Origin: Dyella kyungheensis | Lineage (GTDB): Bacteria > Pseudomonadota > Gammaproteobacteria > Xanthomonadales > Rhodanobacteraceae | Assembly: GCF_016905005.1 (NCBI RefSeq) | Contig: NZ_JADIKC010000008.1 | Span: 1-64,000 of the forward strand | Reading direction: 5' to 3' | Length of the DNA stretch: 64,000 nucleotides | Part shown: piece by piece, positions 17,962 through 26,974 of the stretch | Position numbering within the stretch: position 1 is the stretch's first letter | Layout of the letters: every line of letters begins with the position of its first letter | Translations under genes and position numbers: made by a program | Notes under the pieces: generated by a model | What the model was told of the DNA's origin: nothing | Seen by the model: the letters and a program-made list of their open reading frames with translations, nothing else | Databases searched by the model: none

Positions 17962-18663
17962 TCAGGCGCCGATATAGGCCGCCGGCGTCGCGTTGAAACC
18001 GGCCTTCACCTGCTTGGCGGTGTCATCCGCAAGCACTTCGGACTGGCCGTGCTCCAGTGCATCCAGCGCACGCTTGGCGATGTCGGCGGCGCTGGTCTTG
18101 GGGCCATCGACGTGGCTCGCCATGTCGGTGTCGATATAGCCGGCGTGGATGCCGAGTACCTGCGTGCCCTGCGCGCGCAATTCATTGCGAAGGCTGTTGG
18201 TGAGCGCCCAGGCGGCCGCCTTGGAGACGGAGTAGGCGCTGGTGCTGGGCAGGCTCAGCCAGCTCAAGGCGGACAGCATGTTCACCAGCGCGCCGCCGCC
18301 GTTCTTCTTCAGCACCGGGGCAAACGCCACGCTCAGCGCGTGCACGCCGTAGAGATTGGTTTCCATGATGCGGCGCAGGTTGTTGTCGCCGTTCTTCGCA
18401 TCGAGCAGCGCAACGTCGCCAGTGATGCCGGCGTTGTTGATGACGATGTCGACGTCGGAAGCCAGCGCGGCAGCGGCTGCGATGTCCTGCGCGTTGGTCA
18501 CGTCCAGCTTCACCGGCACCACGCCGGGCAGGGTGACGGTGGAGGGGTCGCGCGCGCCGGCGTAGACCTTGCGTGCGCCTGCGGCCAGCAGGGCCTGGGC
18601 GAAAGCGAGGCCGAGGCCGCGGTTGGCGCCGGTAACGAGAACGGTTGAACCTTGGATTTTCAT
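17962..18663 (-). CDS. Short-chain dehydrogenase/reductase (SDR)
   Basis: A 233-residue NAD(P)-dependent oxidoreductase. The cofactor motif TGANRGLG, DIVINNAG, the catalytic Ser in SALSWLSLPSTSAYS and the YSVSK (Tyr-x3-Lys) are all present, so it should be active. The start MKIQGSTVL is at 18663. It is divergent from an HxlR-type regulator across 206 bp containing paired operator-like palindromes, so it is probably controlled by that regulator. Its substrate is unknown. Confidence 0.94.
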   Translation of the reverse strand: MKIQGSTVLVTGANRGLGLAFAQALLAAGARKVYAGARDPSTVTLPGVVPVKLDVTNAQDIAAAAALASDVDIVINNAGITGDVALLDAKNGDNNLRRIMETNLYGVHALSVAFAPVLKKNGGGALVNMLSALSWLSLPSTSAYSVSKAAAWALTNSLRNELRAQGTQVLGIHAGYIDTDMASHVDGPKTSAADIAKRALDALEHGQSEVLADDTAKQVKAGFNATPAAYIGA

Positions 18664-18709
18664 GGCGAATGTCCGATGGAGGAGGAGGGAGGAACGCTGA
18701 TCATTTTGA

Positions 18710-18848
18710 ATGATGATTATCATATAAAGGACGACGGGCGGCCTTTCAAGGCTACGACGACAATTTTTTTGCAGGTCGCGCTCTTCACGCCGTCGTCACG
18801 AAAAGTCACTTGCATTCCGCAAGTTACCCTTTATATGATGATCATCAT
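18710..18848. promoter_or_regulatory. Paired operator-like sites between SDR and hxlR
   Basis: ATGATGATTATCATATAAAG (from 18710) recurs inverted as CTTTATATGATGATCATCAT (ending 18848) with a single mismatch. Each site also holds an internal ATGAT/ATCAT palindrome. The two sites flank an AT-rich stretch that must hold the divergent promoters, as expected for a regulator controlling both itself and the neighbour. Confidence 0.72.
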
Positions 18849-18869
18849 CTAAAACGAAGGCTCGCCAGC

Positions 18870-19409
18870 GTGCACCGCACCACCGCCGAAAACATGCAAT
18901 GCCCCGTCGCCCGCGGCCTGGACCACGTCGGCGAGTGGTGGAGCATGCTGATCCTGCGCGATGCCTTTTACGGGCTGAGCCGCTTCGACGATTTCCAGAC
19001 CAGCCTGGGGATCGCCCCCAACATCCTCAGCCGCCGCCTGGCCACGCTGGTGGAAGCGGGCATGCTCGAACGGCATCGCTACAGCGTCCGCCCGGTGCGC
19101 TACGAATACCTGCTGACCGAACGCGGTCGCGATTTCCGCCCCGTCCTGCTGTCGATGATGGCGTGGGGCAACCGCCACTTCGCGCCCGAGGGTCAGGCCC
19201 TCGAGTTGATCGACAAGCAGTCCGGCCAGGTGGTGGAGCCGGTGCTGGTCGATCGCCTGAGCGGCGAACCGATCACCCCTGAACGCCACGAAGTGCGCCC
19301 CGGCCCTGCGGCCAGCGAGCGCATGCGTGCGCGCATCGCTTTCAGACATTCGCGCGCACAGGCGCGCCAAGCCCTTTCCGATACCAAGCCTCCGGAGTCA
19401 CTCCCATGA
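18870..19409 (+). CDS. HxlR-family winged-helix transcriptional regulator
   Basis: A 179-residue regulator whose HxlR domain is unmistakable: CPVARGLDHVGEWWSMLILR, then FDDFQTSLGIAPNILSRRLATLVEAGMLER and YEYLLTERG. The conserved N-terminal Cys often senses electrophiles or redox state in this family. The start is probably GTG at 18870 with GAAGG upstream; an ATG at 18894 would remove eight residues. The stop overlaps the emrA-like start (ATGA), so it is the first gene of the efflux operon. Confidence 0.92.
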   Translation: MHRTTAENMQCPVARGLDHVGEWWSMLILRDAFYGLSRFDDFQTSLGIAPNILSRRLATLVEAGMLERHRYSVRPVRYEYLLTERGRDFRPVLLSMMAWGNRHFAPEGQALELIDKQSGQVVEPVLVDRLSGEPITPERHEVRPGPAASERMRARIAFRHSRAQARQALSDTKPPESLP

Positions 19410-20509
19410 ATGCCGTTACCGTTGCCGAGCGCGCGGACAGTCCCGCCGTTGCGGAATCCACGCCACGCAGCAAGAAGAAGTCGCTGGTGCGTCTGGCCAT
19501 CGGCGCAGCCGTCATTGCCGGCGTCGTCTATGGCGGCCACTGGTGGAGCGTCGGGCGCTTCATCGAAGACACCGACGATGCGTATGTGGGCGGCGATGTC
19601 ACCGTGATCGGCCCGAAGGTGCCCGGCTACATCACGCAAGTCGCGGTGACCGACAACCAGGTGGTGCATGCCGGCGATCTGCTGGTGAAGATCGACGATC
19701 GCGATTACCGCGCGGCGCTGGCCAAGGCCGATGGTGCCGTCGCCGCACAGCAGGCGCTGCTGGCCAATCTCGATGCCACCGAAAATCTCCAGCTGGCGGT
19801 GATTCGCCAGGCGCAGGCCAGCGTCGCCGCCGCTGCTGCCGAAACCCAGCGCTCGCGCGATGACGAAGCACGTTATCGCGATCTTTCCAGCCGCTCGGCC
19901 GTGTCCATCGAGAGCGCGCAACGTGCCGACGCTACCTACAAGACGGCACGCGCCGGTTCGGACAAGGCGCAAGCCGCGCTGATCGCCGCGCAGCGCCAGA
20001 TCGATGTGATCGAGTCGCAGAAACTGCAGGCGCGCGCAGCCCTGCAACAGGCCAAGGCCGAGCAGGAGATCGCACGACTCAACGAAGGCTATACCGAATT
20101 GCGCGCGCCGGTGGATGGCGTGGTCGGCAATCGCCGCGCACGTACCGGCGCCTACGCCGCGGCCGGCACGCAATTGTTGTCGGTGGTGCCGGCGCACGGT
20201 CTGTGGGTCGACGCCAACTTCAAGGAAGACCAGCTTGCGCGCATGAGCGCGGGGCAGGCGGTGGAAATCCGCGCCGACGTGATGCCGGGCCGCGTGTTCC
20301 ACGGTCGCCTGAGCAGCCTCGCTCCCGCCACCGGTGCGCAATTCAGCGTGCTGCCGCCGGAAAACGCCACCGGCAACTTCACCAAGGTCGTGCAGCGTGT
20401 ACCCGTGCGCGTGGTGCTGGACAGCAAGGACGATGCGCTCGGCGTGCTTCGCCCGGGCCTGTCGGTGGTCGCTGAAGTGGATACGCGCGGCCGGGTCGCC
20501 TCGCCATGA
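19406..20509 (+). CDS. EmrA/HlyD-type membrane fusion protein of a multidrug efflux pump
   Basis: A 367-residue periplasmic adaptor with an N-terminal membrane anchor (about residues 28-44). DTDDAYVGGDVTVIGPKVPGYI and a biotinyl-lipoyl-like half precede a long alpha-helical hairpin rich in Ala/Gln, then ELRAPVDGVVGNRRARTGAYAAAG and a beta-barrel part. It bridges the inner-membrane MFS pump and the outer-membrane factor. It is coupled by 4-nt overlaps to both neighbours. Confidence 0.95.
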   Translation: MNAVTVAERADSPAVAESTPRSKKKSLVRLAIGAAVIAGVVYGGHWWSVGRFIEDTDDAYVGGDVTVIGPKVPGYITQVAVTDNQVVHAGDLLVKIDDRDYRAALAKADGAVAAQQALLANLDATENLQLAVIRQAQASVAAAAAETQRSRDDEARYRDLSSRSAVSIESAQRADATYKTARAGSDKAQAALIAAQRQIDVIESQKLQARAALQQAKAEQEIARLNEGYTELRAPVDGVVGNRRARTGAYAAAGTQLLSVVPAHGLWVDANFKEDQLARMSAGQAVEIRADVMPGRVFHGRLSSLAPATGAQFSVLPPENATGNFTKVVQRVPVRVVLDSKDDALGVLRPGLSVVAEVDTRGRVASP

Positions 20510-22104
20510 ATGCCAGGGCGGCCAGCATGCCGATGAGTGGGCCGATCGATCCGGCCATGCTCACCATGGCGCAGAAAGTGTTCGCCTTCGCCAGCATGTG
20601 CGTGGGCATGTTCATCGCGCTGCTGGATATCCAGATCGTGTCCGCCTCGTTGCGCGACATCGGCGGCGGCCTGTCCGCGGGCACCGACGAAACGGCCTGG
20701 GTGCAGACCAGCTATCTGATCGCCGAAATCGTGGTGATCCCGCTGTCGGGCTGGCTGTCGCGGGTGATGTCCACGCGCTGGTTGTTCGCCGCCTCCGCGG
20801 CGGGTTTCACCATCACCAGCATGCTGTGCGGCATGGCCTGGGACATCAAGAGCATGATCGTGTTCCGCGCGCTGCAGGGTTTCCTGGGCGGCTCGATGAT
20901 CCCGATGGTGTTCACCACGGCGTTCGTGTTCTTCCAGAACAAGCAGCGCGTGATCGCGGCGGCCACCATCGGCGCCATCGCTTCGCTGGCGCCCACGCTC
21001 GGGCCCACGCTGGGTGGCTGGATCACCGATCACTCCTCGTGGCACTGGCTGTTCTTCATCAACCTGGTGCCCGGCATCTTCGTCGCGGTGGCGGTGCCGA
21101 TGCTGGTCAACATCGACCGCTCGGATTACTCCCTGCTGCGGCATGCCGACTACCTGGGCATGGTGTTGCTGGCGATCTTCCTCGGCTGTCTGGAATACAC
21201 GCTGGAAGAAGGTCCGCGCTGGAACTGGTTCAGCGACCAGGTGATCCGCACCACGGCGTGGCTGTCGGGGCTGGCGGGCGTGGGCTTTATTGCGCGCAGC
21301 CTGACCTACGATCATCCGGTCGTCGATCTGCGCGCACTGCGCGACCGCAACTTCGCGCTGGGCTGCTTCTTCTCCTTCGTCACCGGCATCGGCCTGTTCG
21401 CCACCATCTATCTCACGCCGCTGTTCCTGGGTCGCGTGCGCGGCTACAGCGCCTTGCAGATTGGCGAGGCGGTGTTCTCCACCGGCGTGTTCCAGATCCT
21501 CAGCATTCCGCTGTACACCTATCTGGCCAAGCGTTACGACCTGCGCTGGATCATGATGGCGGGCCTGGCGATCTTCGCGATCTCGATGTGGGACTTCACC
21601 CCGATCACGCACGACTGGGGCGCGCACGAACTGCTGTTGCCGCAGGCACTGCGCGGCATGGCGCAACAGCTGGCGGTGCCGCCGGCGGTCACGCTGACGC
21701 TGGGCGGCCTGGCGCCGCAGCGGCTGAAGCTGGCCTCGGGCCTGTTCAACCTGATGCGCAATCTTGGTGGGGCCATCGGCATCGCCGTGTGCGCGACCAT
21801 CCTCAACGATCGCACCAATCTGCATTTCTATCGACTGTCCGAACATCTCAACAGCAGTAACGAGGCGATGAACGGCTGGCTGGCACAAACCACCGGCCAC
21901 ATCGCCGACCTCGGGCAGAACATCGACGATGCCACCGGCGGTTCGCTGCGGCAGTTGTGGCTGCTGACGTATCGCGAAGCGCAGACCTTGTCGTATGCCG
22001 ACGCCTTCCTCGCCATTGGCCTGTGCTTCGTCGTCGCCACGGCGATGGTGCCGCTGATGCGCAAGGTGGCGCCGCCGGCCGCGCCTTCCGCCGATGCGCA
22101 CTGA
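20506..22104 (+). CDS. EmrB/QacA-type (DHA2) MFS multidrug transporter
   Basis: A 532-residue proton-driven exporter with 14 predicted membrane segments. It has the DHA2 motifs FIALLDIQIVSASLRDIGGGL, TAWVQTSYLIAEIVVIPLSGWL and RALQGFLGGSMIPMVF, and the antiporter motif C region IASLAPTLGPTLGGWI. Together with the adaptor and the outer-membrane lipoprotein it should form a tripartite EmrAB-TolC-like pump. The substrate is unknown, but the HxlR regulator suggests an aromatic or electrophilic inducer. Confidence 0.95.
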   Translation: MNARAASMPMSGPIDPAMLTMAQKVFAFASMCVGMFIALLDIQIVSASLRDIGGGLSAGTDETAWVQTSYLIAEIVVIPLSGWLSRVMSTRWLFAASAAGFTITSMLCGMAWDIKSMIVFRALQGFLGGSMIPMVFTTAFVFFQNKQRVIAAATIGAIASLAPTLGPTLGGWITDHSSWHWLFFINLVPGIFVAVAVPMLVNIDRSDYSLLRHADYLGMVLLAIFLGCLEYTLEEGPRWNWFSDQVIRTTAWLSGLAGVGFIARSLTYDHPVVDLRALRDRNFALGCFFSFVTGIGLFATIYLTPLFLGRVRGYSALQIGEAVFSTGVFQILSIPLYTYLAKRYDLRWIMMAGLAIFAISMWDFTPITHDWGAHELLLPQALRGMAQQLAVPPAVTLTLGGLAPQRLKLASGLFNLMRNLGGAIGIAVCATILNDRTNLHFYRLSEHLNSSNEAMNGWLAQTTGHIADLGQNIDDATGGSLRQLWLLTYREAQTLSYADAFLAIGLCFVVATAMVPLMRKVAPPAAPSADAH

Positions 22105-22132
22105 ATTCCCTTCTTATCTCCGAGACATCACG

Positions 22133-23635
22133 ATGAGTACCTCGATTTCGTCCTCCGACGCGTCACGGTCAACGTCGCGTCGGCACGCGTTCCGCATGGG
22201 TGCCGTCGCGGCGGCGCTGATCGGCCTGGCCGGTTGCACGGTCGGCCCAAACTACGTGCGCCCCGATGTGACCACCAACGCGACCTATGCCAGCCAGTCG
22301 CAGCTGCAGGCGCGCGACGCCACGCGTGCCGCACCCGCGCTCGACGCATGGTGGCAGGGCTTCGATGATCCGGAACTCACCCGCATCATCAGCCGCGTGA
22401 TGAGCCAGAACCTCGACCTCGCCGCTGCCATGGCGCGCGTCGACCAGGCCCGCGCCGCGGCGCGCGAAGCGGGCGCGCAGCTGGCACCGCAAGGCAGCCT
22501 CGATGCGCAGGTGGCGCAGGAGCATCAATCGACCAAGGGCGCGCTGGGCGAAATCGCCAGCCAGTTTCCTGGCTACCAGCGCCGGCAGACCTTGGAAACG
22601 TTGGGCGTTGGCGCGAGCTGGGAGCTGGATATCGCGGGTGGCCTGCATCGCGGCGCGGAAGCGGCCAATGCCGAAGCACAGGCGGCCGAAGCGAATCAGG
22701 ATGGCGTGCGCATCTCGGTGGCCGCCGAAGCGGCGGACAGCTATTTCCAGGTGCGCGGTGCGCAGGAACGCATCCGCCTCGCGCAACAGCAGATCGATAC
22801 CGAAACGCAGCTGCTCGAACTGGTAAAGGATCGCCTGGCCGGCGGTTTGGCAACGTCGCGCGAAGTGGCCCAGGCGCAGGCCCTGGTGCTGCAGGCCAAG
22901 ACTACTTTGCCGCCGCTGCGCATCACGCTGGCGCAACAGCTCAATCGTCTCGATGTGTTGATGGGTGCGGCGCCGGGTACGTACGCCGCCGAGTTGAAGG
23001 ACAGCCCGCAAAACTTCACCGTTCCCGTGATCGGCACCGATGGCGGTCCCGCGATGCTGCTGCGCCGCCGTCCGGACGTGATCGCGGCGGAGCGCAAGCT
23101 CGCTGCCTCCAACGCGCGCATTGGCGTGGCGGTGGCCGAGTACTACCCGAAGGTCTCGCTCGGCGGCCTGCTCGGCTTCGAGACGCTGCAGAGCGGTTCG
23201 CTGTTCTCTTCGCAGGCGTTCCAGCCGCAGGCGGTGTTGGGTCTGCACTGGCGCCTGTTCGACTTCGGTCGCGTGGACGCAGAAGTAGCGCAGGCCAAGG
23301 GCGCCAACGCCGAAGCGCTGGCGCTGTACCGGCAGTCGATGTTGCGTGCCACCGAAGACGTGGAAAACGCCATCGTGTCGCTGGCCGAACTGGAAACGCA
23401 GCATCGCGATCTCACGCTGGAAGTGCAGGCCCATGTGCAGGCACGCGACGCCGCGCAGGATGCCTACAAGGGCGGCGCCGTCAGCCTGATCGAAGTGCTT
23501 GACGAGGATCGCCAGCTGCTCACTTCGCGCGACCAGCTGGCGCGTGTGCATGCCGATGATGCCCGTGCCGCGGTGGCAACGTTCCGCGCGCTGGGTGGCG
23601 GCTGGTCCGGCAGCAACGAGGTGGCGACGCGCTAA
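22133..23635 (+). CDS. OprM/NodT-family outer-membrane efflux lipoprotein
   Basis: A 500-residue outer-membrane factor. The signal peptide ends in a lipobox (GLAGCTVGPNY, the hallmark of the NodT family), followed by two TolC-type repeats. Motifs include WWQGFDDPELTRII and the RRPDVIAAERKLAASNARIGVA block. The start MSTSISSSD at 22133 is 28 nt after the pump gene. It is the last gene of the hxlR-adaptor-pump-channel operon. A family A repeat follows. Confidence 0.95.
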   Translation: MSTSISSSDASRSTSRRHAFRMGAVAAALIGLAGCTVGPNYVRPDVTTNATYASQSQLQARDATRAAPALDAWWQGFDDPELTRIISRVMSQNLDLAAAMARVDQARAAAREAGAQLAPQGSLDAQVAQEHQSTKGALGEIASQFPGYQRRQTLETLGVGASWELDIAGGLHRGAEAANAEAQAAEANQDGVRISVAAEAADSYFQVRGAQERIRLAQQQIDTETQLLELVKDRLAGGLATSREVAQAQALVLQAKTTLPPLRITLAQQLNRLDVLMGAAPGTYAAELKDSPQNFTVPVIGTDGGPAMLLRRRPDVIAAERKLAASNARIGVAVAEYYPKVSLGGLLGFETLQSGSLFSSQAFQPQAVLGLHWRLFDFGRVDAEVAQAKGANAEALALYRQSMLRATEDVENAIVSLAELETQHRDLTLEVQAHVQARDAAQDAYKGGAVSLIEVLDEDRQLLTSRDQLARVHADDARAAVATFRALGGGWSGSNEVATR

Positions 23636-23663
23636 GCGACGCTCCGCCTGACGCCTAGTCCTC

Positions 23664-23743
23664 TGTGGGAGCGCACCCTGTGCGCGACTGGCCAGCGCGA
23701 TGCGCATCGCTCCACCTGGTCGCGCACAGGGTGCGCTCCCACA
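23664..23743. repeat. Family A palindromic repeat, copy 6
   Basis: Doublet between the convergent ends of the efflux operon and the cytochrome c gene, 28 nt and 19 nt from the respective stops. It is ideally placed to terminate both transcripts. Confidence 0.92.
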
Positions 23744-23762
23744 AAAGATAGCCACGCACGGC

Positions 23763-25202
23763 CTATTTGTCGGTCACTGACGTGCCGGCCTGTTCTTCCG
23801 CGGTCGCCCCCGGCGCATCCGAGCCCCGCACGCGCGGATCGTACGTCGTCATCGTCGGTTGGCCGACGGGTGGCTTGCCTCGCAGCTCGCTCACCTGGTG
23901 AGCCGAAACGGCGCCACCGCGATTGCCCCAGCTGGCGCGCACGAAGGTGACGATATCCGCGATCTGCTGATCGGTCAGCCGTTCGCGGAACGCAGGCATG
24001 CTGAACTGCGTGGGCGCATCACGGCCCGGCGGCATGGTGGCGCCGTGCAGCACCAGGCGAATGGCCGAGCCGGCATTCTCGCCGTTGAGCACGGGGTTGC
24101 CGGCAAGTGCGGGGAACACCTGTCCGTAGCCACGGCCGTCGGTGCGATGGCAGGTGGCGCAGTTGTCGACGTAGAGCTGCGCACCCGGCGCGCTGACATT
24201 GCCGCCATACAGCGCCGTGCGCGTGGCTTCGTTGTAGACCACCGCCTGTTCGTCGCGCGCCGCGGGCAGCGACTTGAGGAAATGCGCCACGGCGGCGAGA
24301 TCCGCATCGCTCATGTACTGGGTGCTGTGTTCCACCACGTCGCTCATGCCGCCGAAAACGGCGCTGCGATCCGTGCGGCCGGACTTGAGAAGGGTCACCA
24401 GCTCCGCTTCGGGCACGCTGCCCAGGCCGCTCGCCAATTCGCCGCGCAGGCTGGGCGTGACCCAGTTGTCGTTGGTGCTGCCGCTGAGGTACTTGGAGCC
24501 GCCCGCCGTGCCCAGCGCTTTCTCCTGCAGCGTGAGGGCGCGCGGCGTGTGGCAGGCACCGCAGTGTCCCAGGCCTTCCACCAGGTATTGGCCGCGCGCC
24601 ATCGTCGCATCGGCGGTGTCCGCCGCCTGCATCGGGCGCACCTTCGGCGCGAACAGCCAGCGCCAATAGGTGAGCGGCCAGCGCATGGAAAGCGGCCAGG
24701 CAATGCCTTCGGCGTGGTTGTCCTGCTTCACCGGCTGCACGCCCTGCATGAAGTACGCGTACAAGGCCTGGATATCCTGATCGTTGACCTTCGCGTACGA
24801 GGGATAAGGCATGGCCGGATAGAGCGTACGTCCCTCGGCGTCGATGCCGCGGCGCACCGCGCGTTCGAACTGCCCGTAGCTGTACTTGCCGATGCCGGTG
24901 TCCGGATCGGGCGTGATGTTGGTGCTGTAGATGATGCCAACGGGCGACTCGATCGGCAGGCCACCGGCATAGGGGTTGCCACCGGGGGCGGTGTGGCAGG
25001 CGGCGCAATCGCCAAGGCGCGCGACATACTCGCCTTGCTTGACCAGATCGGGCGTGATCTCCGCGCCTTTGGCCGACGCATCGCCACCGCCACCGGGAAA
25101 CAGCATGGCGGCCATCCACACGATCAACAGCAGGATCAGCAGCGCGACAATGACGCGCCACAAGCCGCCACCGCGACGACGAGGCCTGGCGAACGTGTTC
25201 AT
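23763..25202 (-). CDS. Tri-haem cytochrome c subunit of a membrane sugar/alcohol dehydrogenase
   Basis: A 479-residue protein with an N-terminal membrane anchor (VIVALLILLLIVWMAAMLF) and three haem-binding motifs CAACH, CGACH and CATCH, each followed at a distance by a Met candidate. This is the cytochrome subunit of gluconate 2-dehydrogenase/FAD-glucose dehydrogenase-type complexes. It passes electrons from the GMC flavoprotein to ubiquinone at the periplasmic face of the membrane. Its ATG overlaps the GMC stop by four bases. Confidence 0.95.
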   Translation of the reverse strand: MNTFARPRRRGGGLWRVIVALLILLLIVWMAAMLFPGGGGDASAKGAEITPDLVKQGEYVARLGDCAACHTAPGGNPYAGGLPIESPVGIIYSTNITPDPDTGIGKYSYGQFERAVRRGIDAEGRTLYPAMPYPSYAKVNDQDIQALYAYFMQGVQPVKQDNHAEGIAWPLSMRWPLTYWRWLFAPKVRPMQAADTADATMARGQYLVEGLGHCGACHTPRALTLQEKALGTAGGSKYLSGSTNDNWVTPSLRGELASGLGSVPEAELVTLLKSGRTDRSAVFGGMSDVVEHSTQYMSDADLAAVAHFLKSLPAARDEQAVVYNEATRTALYGGNVSAPGAQLYVDNCATCHRTDGRGYGQVFPALAGNPVLNGENAGSAIRLVLHGATMPPGRDAPTQFSMPAFRERLTDQQIADIVTFVRASWGNRGGAVSAHQVSELRGKPPVGQPTMTTYDPRVRGSDAPGATAEEQAGTSVTDK

Positions 25203-26974
25203 GCCTGCACCAAGGGGCCGGGGTTCTTGAGGTAGGTCTCACGGATGGCCTTGACGGACATGTAGGTGAGACCGCCGATAAGGCCGGTCGGGTTGTAACC
25301 GATGTTCTGCGGGAAGGCCGATGCGCCGGTGACGAACACGTTGTGCACGTCCCAGTTCTGCTGGAAGCGGTTGAGCGCGCTGGTTTCCGGCGAGGCGCCC
25401 TGGATCACGCCGCCCGTGGTGTGCGTGGTCTGGTATTGGCGCACGTCGTAGTGGTCGCCGGGTTTGCGGATCGTCTGCGAGGTCTGCCGAGGCTTCATCG
25501 CATCGGCGATCTCCTGCGCGCGGTCGGTGAGGAAGCGCGTCATCTTGTACTCGTTGTCGTGCCAGTCGAAGGTGATGCGCAGCAGCGGCAGGCCGAAGGC
25601 GTCCTTGTAGGTCGGGTCGAGATCGAGATAGCGGTCGCGATACGACATCACCGAGCCATGCGTCTGCACGCCGGTGGTATGCAGGTAGCTGTCCTTGGCG
25701 GCGCGCTTCCACTTTTCGCCCCACGCCGGCGTGCCCGGCGGCACCAGCAATTGCTGGATGGGCCGGCCGCCCGTCTGCCCGCCGAGGATGTAGCCGCCGC
25801 CCACGAAACCCTGCGGACCGTGGTCGAAGTGATCGGAGTTGAACTCGTCGATGATCACGTTGCCGCCGGAGCCCGCACCGATGAACGGATTGATCGCCAC
25901 GTCTTTGTCGAAGAACACGTTGACGTTGCTCATCATCTGGTACGCATAGTTCTTGCCGATCACGCCCTTGCCGGTGTTCGGGTCATACGGCGCGCCGATG
26001 CCGGACATCAGCATCAGGCGCACGTTGTGCATCTGGAACGCGGCCACGATCACCAGGTCTGCCGGCTGCTCGATCTGCTGGCCCTGCGCATCGATGTAGG
26101 TGACGCCCGTGGCGCGCTTGCCGCTGGAATCGAGATTGATTTTGGTGACATGGCTGTGCGTGCGCAGTTCGAAATTCGGCTTGCGCATCAGCACCGGGAG
26201 AATGGTGGTCTGCGGCGATGCCTTGGAATACATGAAGCAGCCGAAGCGCTCGCAGTAACCGCACAGATTGCACGGCCCCAGACGCACGCCGTGCGGATTG
26301 GTGTATGGCCGCGACGCGTTGGAGGAGGGCTGCGGGAACGGCTTATAGCCTTTCGAACGCGCCGCATCGGCGAAAAGCTGGGCGCCGTAATTGTTCTTCA
26401 CCGCGGGGTTGGGATACTCCTTCTTGCGCGGTCCTTCGAACGGATTGCCGCCTTCCTTGATCTCGCCGTTGATATTGCCCGCCGTGCCCGAGGTGCCGCA
26501 CAGGTATTCGAACTGTTCGAGGAACGGTTCCAGTTCGTCGTAGGTCACGCCGTAATCCTGGATCTGCATATCCGCCGGCATGAACTTCGCGCCGTAACGC
26601 TTGCTGATATGGCTCTGGAATTCCAGGTCTTCCGGCGAGGGCCGATAGTGCTGGCCGTTCCAGTGGATGCCTGCGCCGCCCACGTTGTTGCCGAGCAGGA
26701 ACGAGCCGTACTGGCGATACGGCACCGCCGTCTCGTTGAGGTTGTGGCGGATCGTCACCGTCTCGCGCGCCAGCGGCTGGAACAGCTCGCCGCGGATGCC
26801 ATAGGCCAGCTCGTCGGCGTTGTGCGGATAGGTGAAGTCGGGCGAGGTGTCGCGATACGCGCCGCGTTCCAGCGCCAGGATCTTCAGGCCCGTATCGGCC
26901 AGTTCCATGCCCATGATGGCGCCGGTCCAGCCGAAGCCGACGATCACCACATCGACCGGTTTCATCCGGATCAT
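25199..26974 (-). CDS. GMC oxidoreductase, FAD-containing catalytic subunit (gluconate 2-dehydrogenase/sugar dehydrogenase type)
   Basis: A 591-residue flavoprotein. The N-terminal FAD-binding motif is VDVVIVGFGWTGAIMGMEL, the middle has GGAGIHWNGQHYRP, and the C-terminus has the catalytic-region NVFVTGASAFPQNIGYNPTGL. A cysteine cluster PCNLCGYCERFGC near residue 235 could hold an iron-sulfur centre, as in FAD-glucose dehydrogenases. The start MIRMKPVDV at 26974 follows AAGGGGCG and overlaps the subunit 3 stop. Export probably relies on the Tat signal of the small subunit, since it has none of its own. The exact sugar acid or sugar is not predictable. Confidence 0.95.
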   Translation of the reverse strand: MIRMKPVDVVIVGFGWTGAIMGMELADTGLKILALERGAYRDTSPDFTYPHNADELAYGIRGELFQPLARETVTIRHNLNETAVPYRQYGSFLLGNNVGGAGIHWNGQHYRPSPEDLEFQSHISKRYGAKFMPADMQIQDYGVTYDELEPFLEQFEYLCGTSGTAGNINGEIKEGGNPFEGPRKKEYPNPAVKNNYGAQLFADAARSKGYKPFPQPSSNASRPYTNPHGVRLGPCNLCGYCERFGCFMYSKASPQTTILPVLMRKPNFELRTHSHVTKINLDSSGKRATGVTYIDAQGQQIEQPADLVIVAAFQMHNVRLMLMSGIGAPYDPNTGKGVIGKNYAYQMMSNVNVFFDKDVAINPFIGAGSGGNVIIDEFNSDHFDHGPQGFVGGGYILGGQTGGRPIQQLLVPPGTPAWGEKWKRAAKDSYLHTTGVQTHGSVMSYRDRYLDLDPTYKDAFGLPLLRITFDWHDNEYKMTRFLTDRAQEIADAMKPRQTSQTIRKPGDHYDVRQYQTTHTTGGVIQGASPETSALNRFQQNWDVHNVFVTGASAFPQNIGYNPTGLIGGLTYMSVKAIRETYLKNPGPLVQA

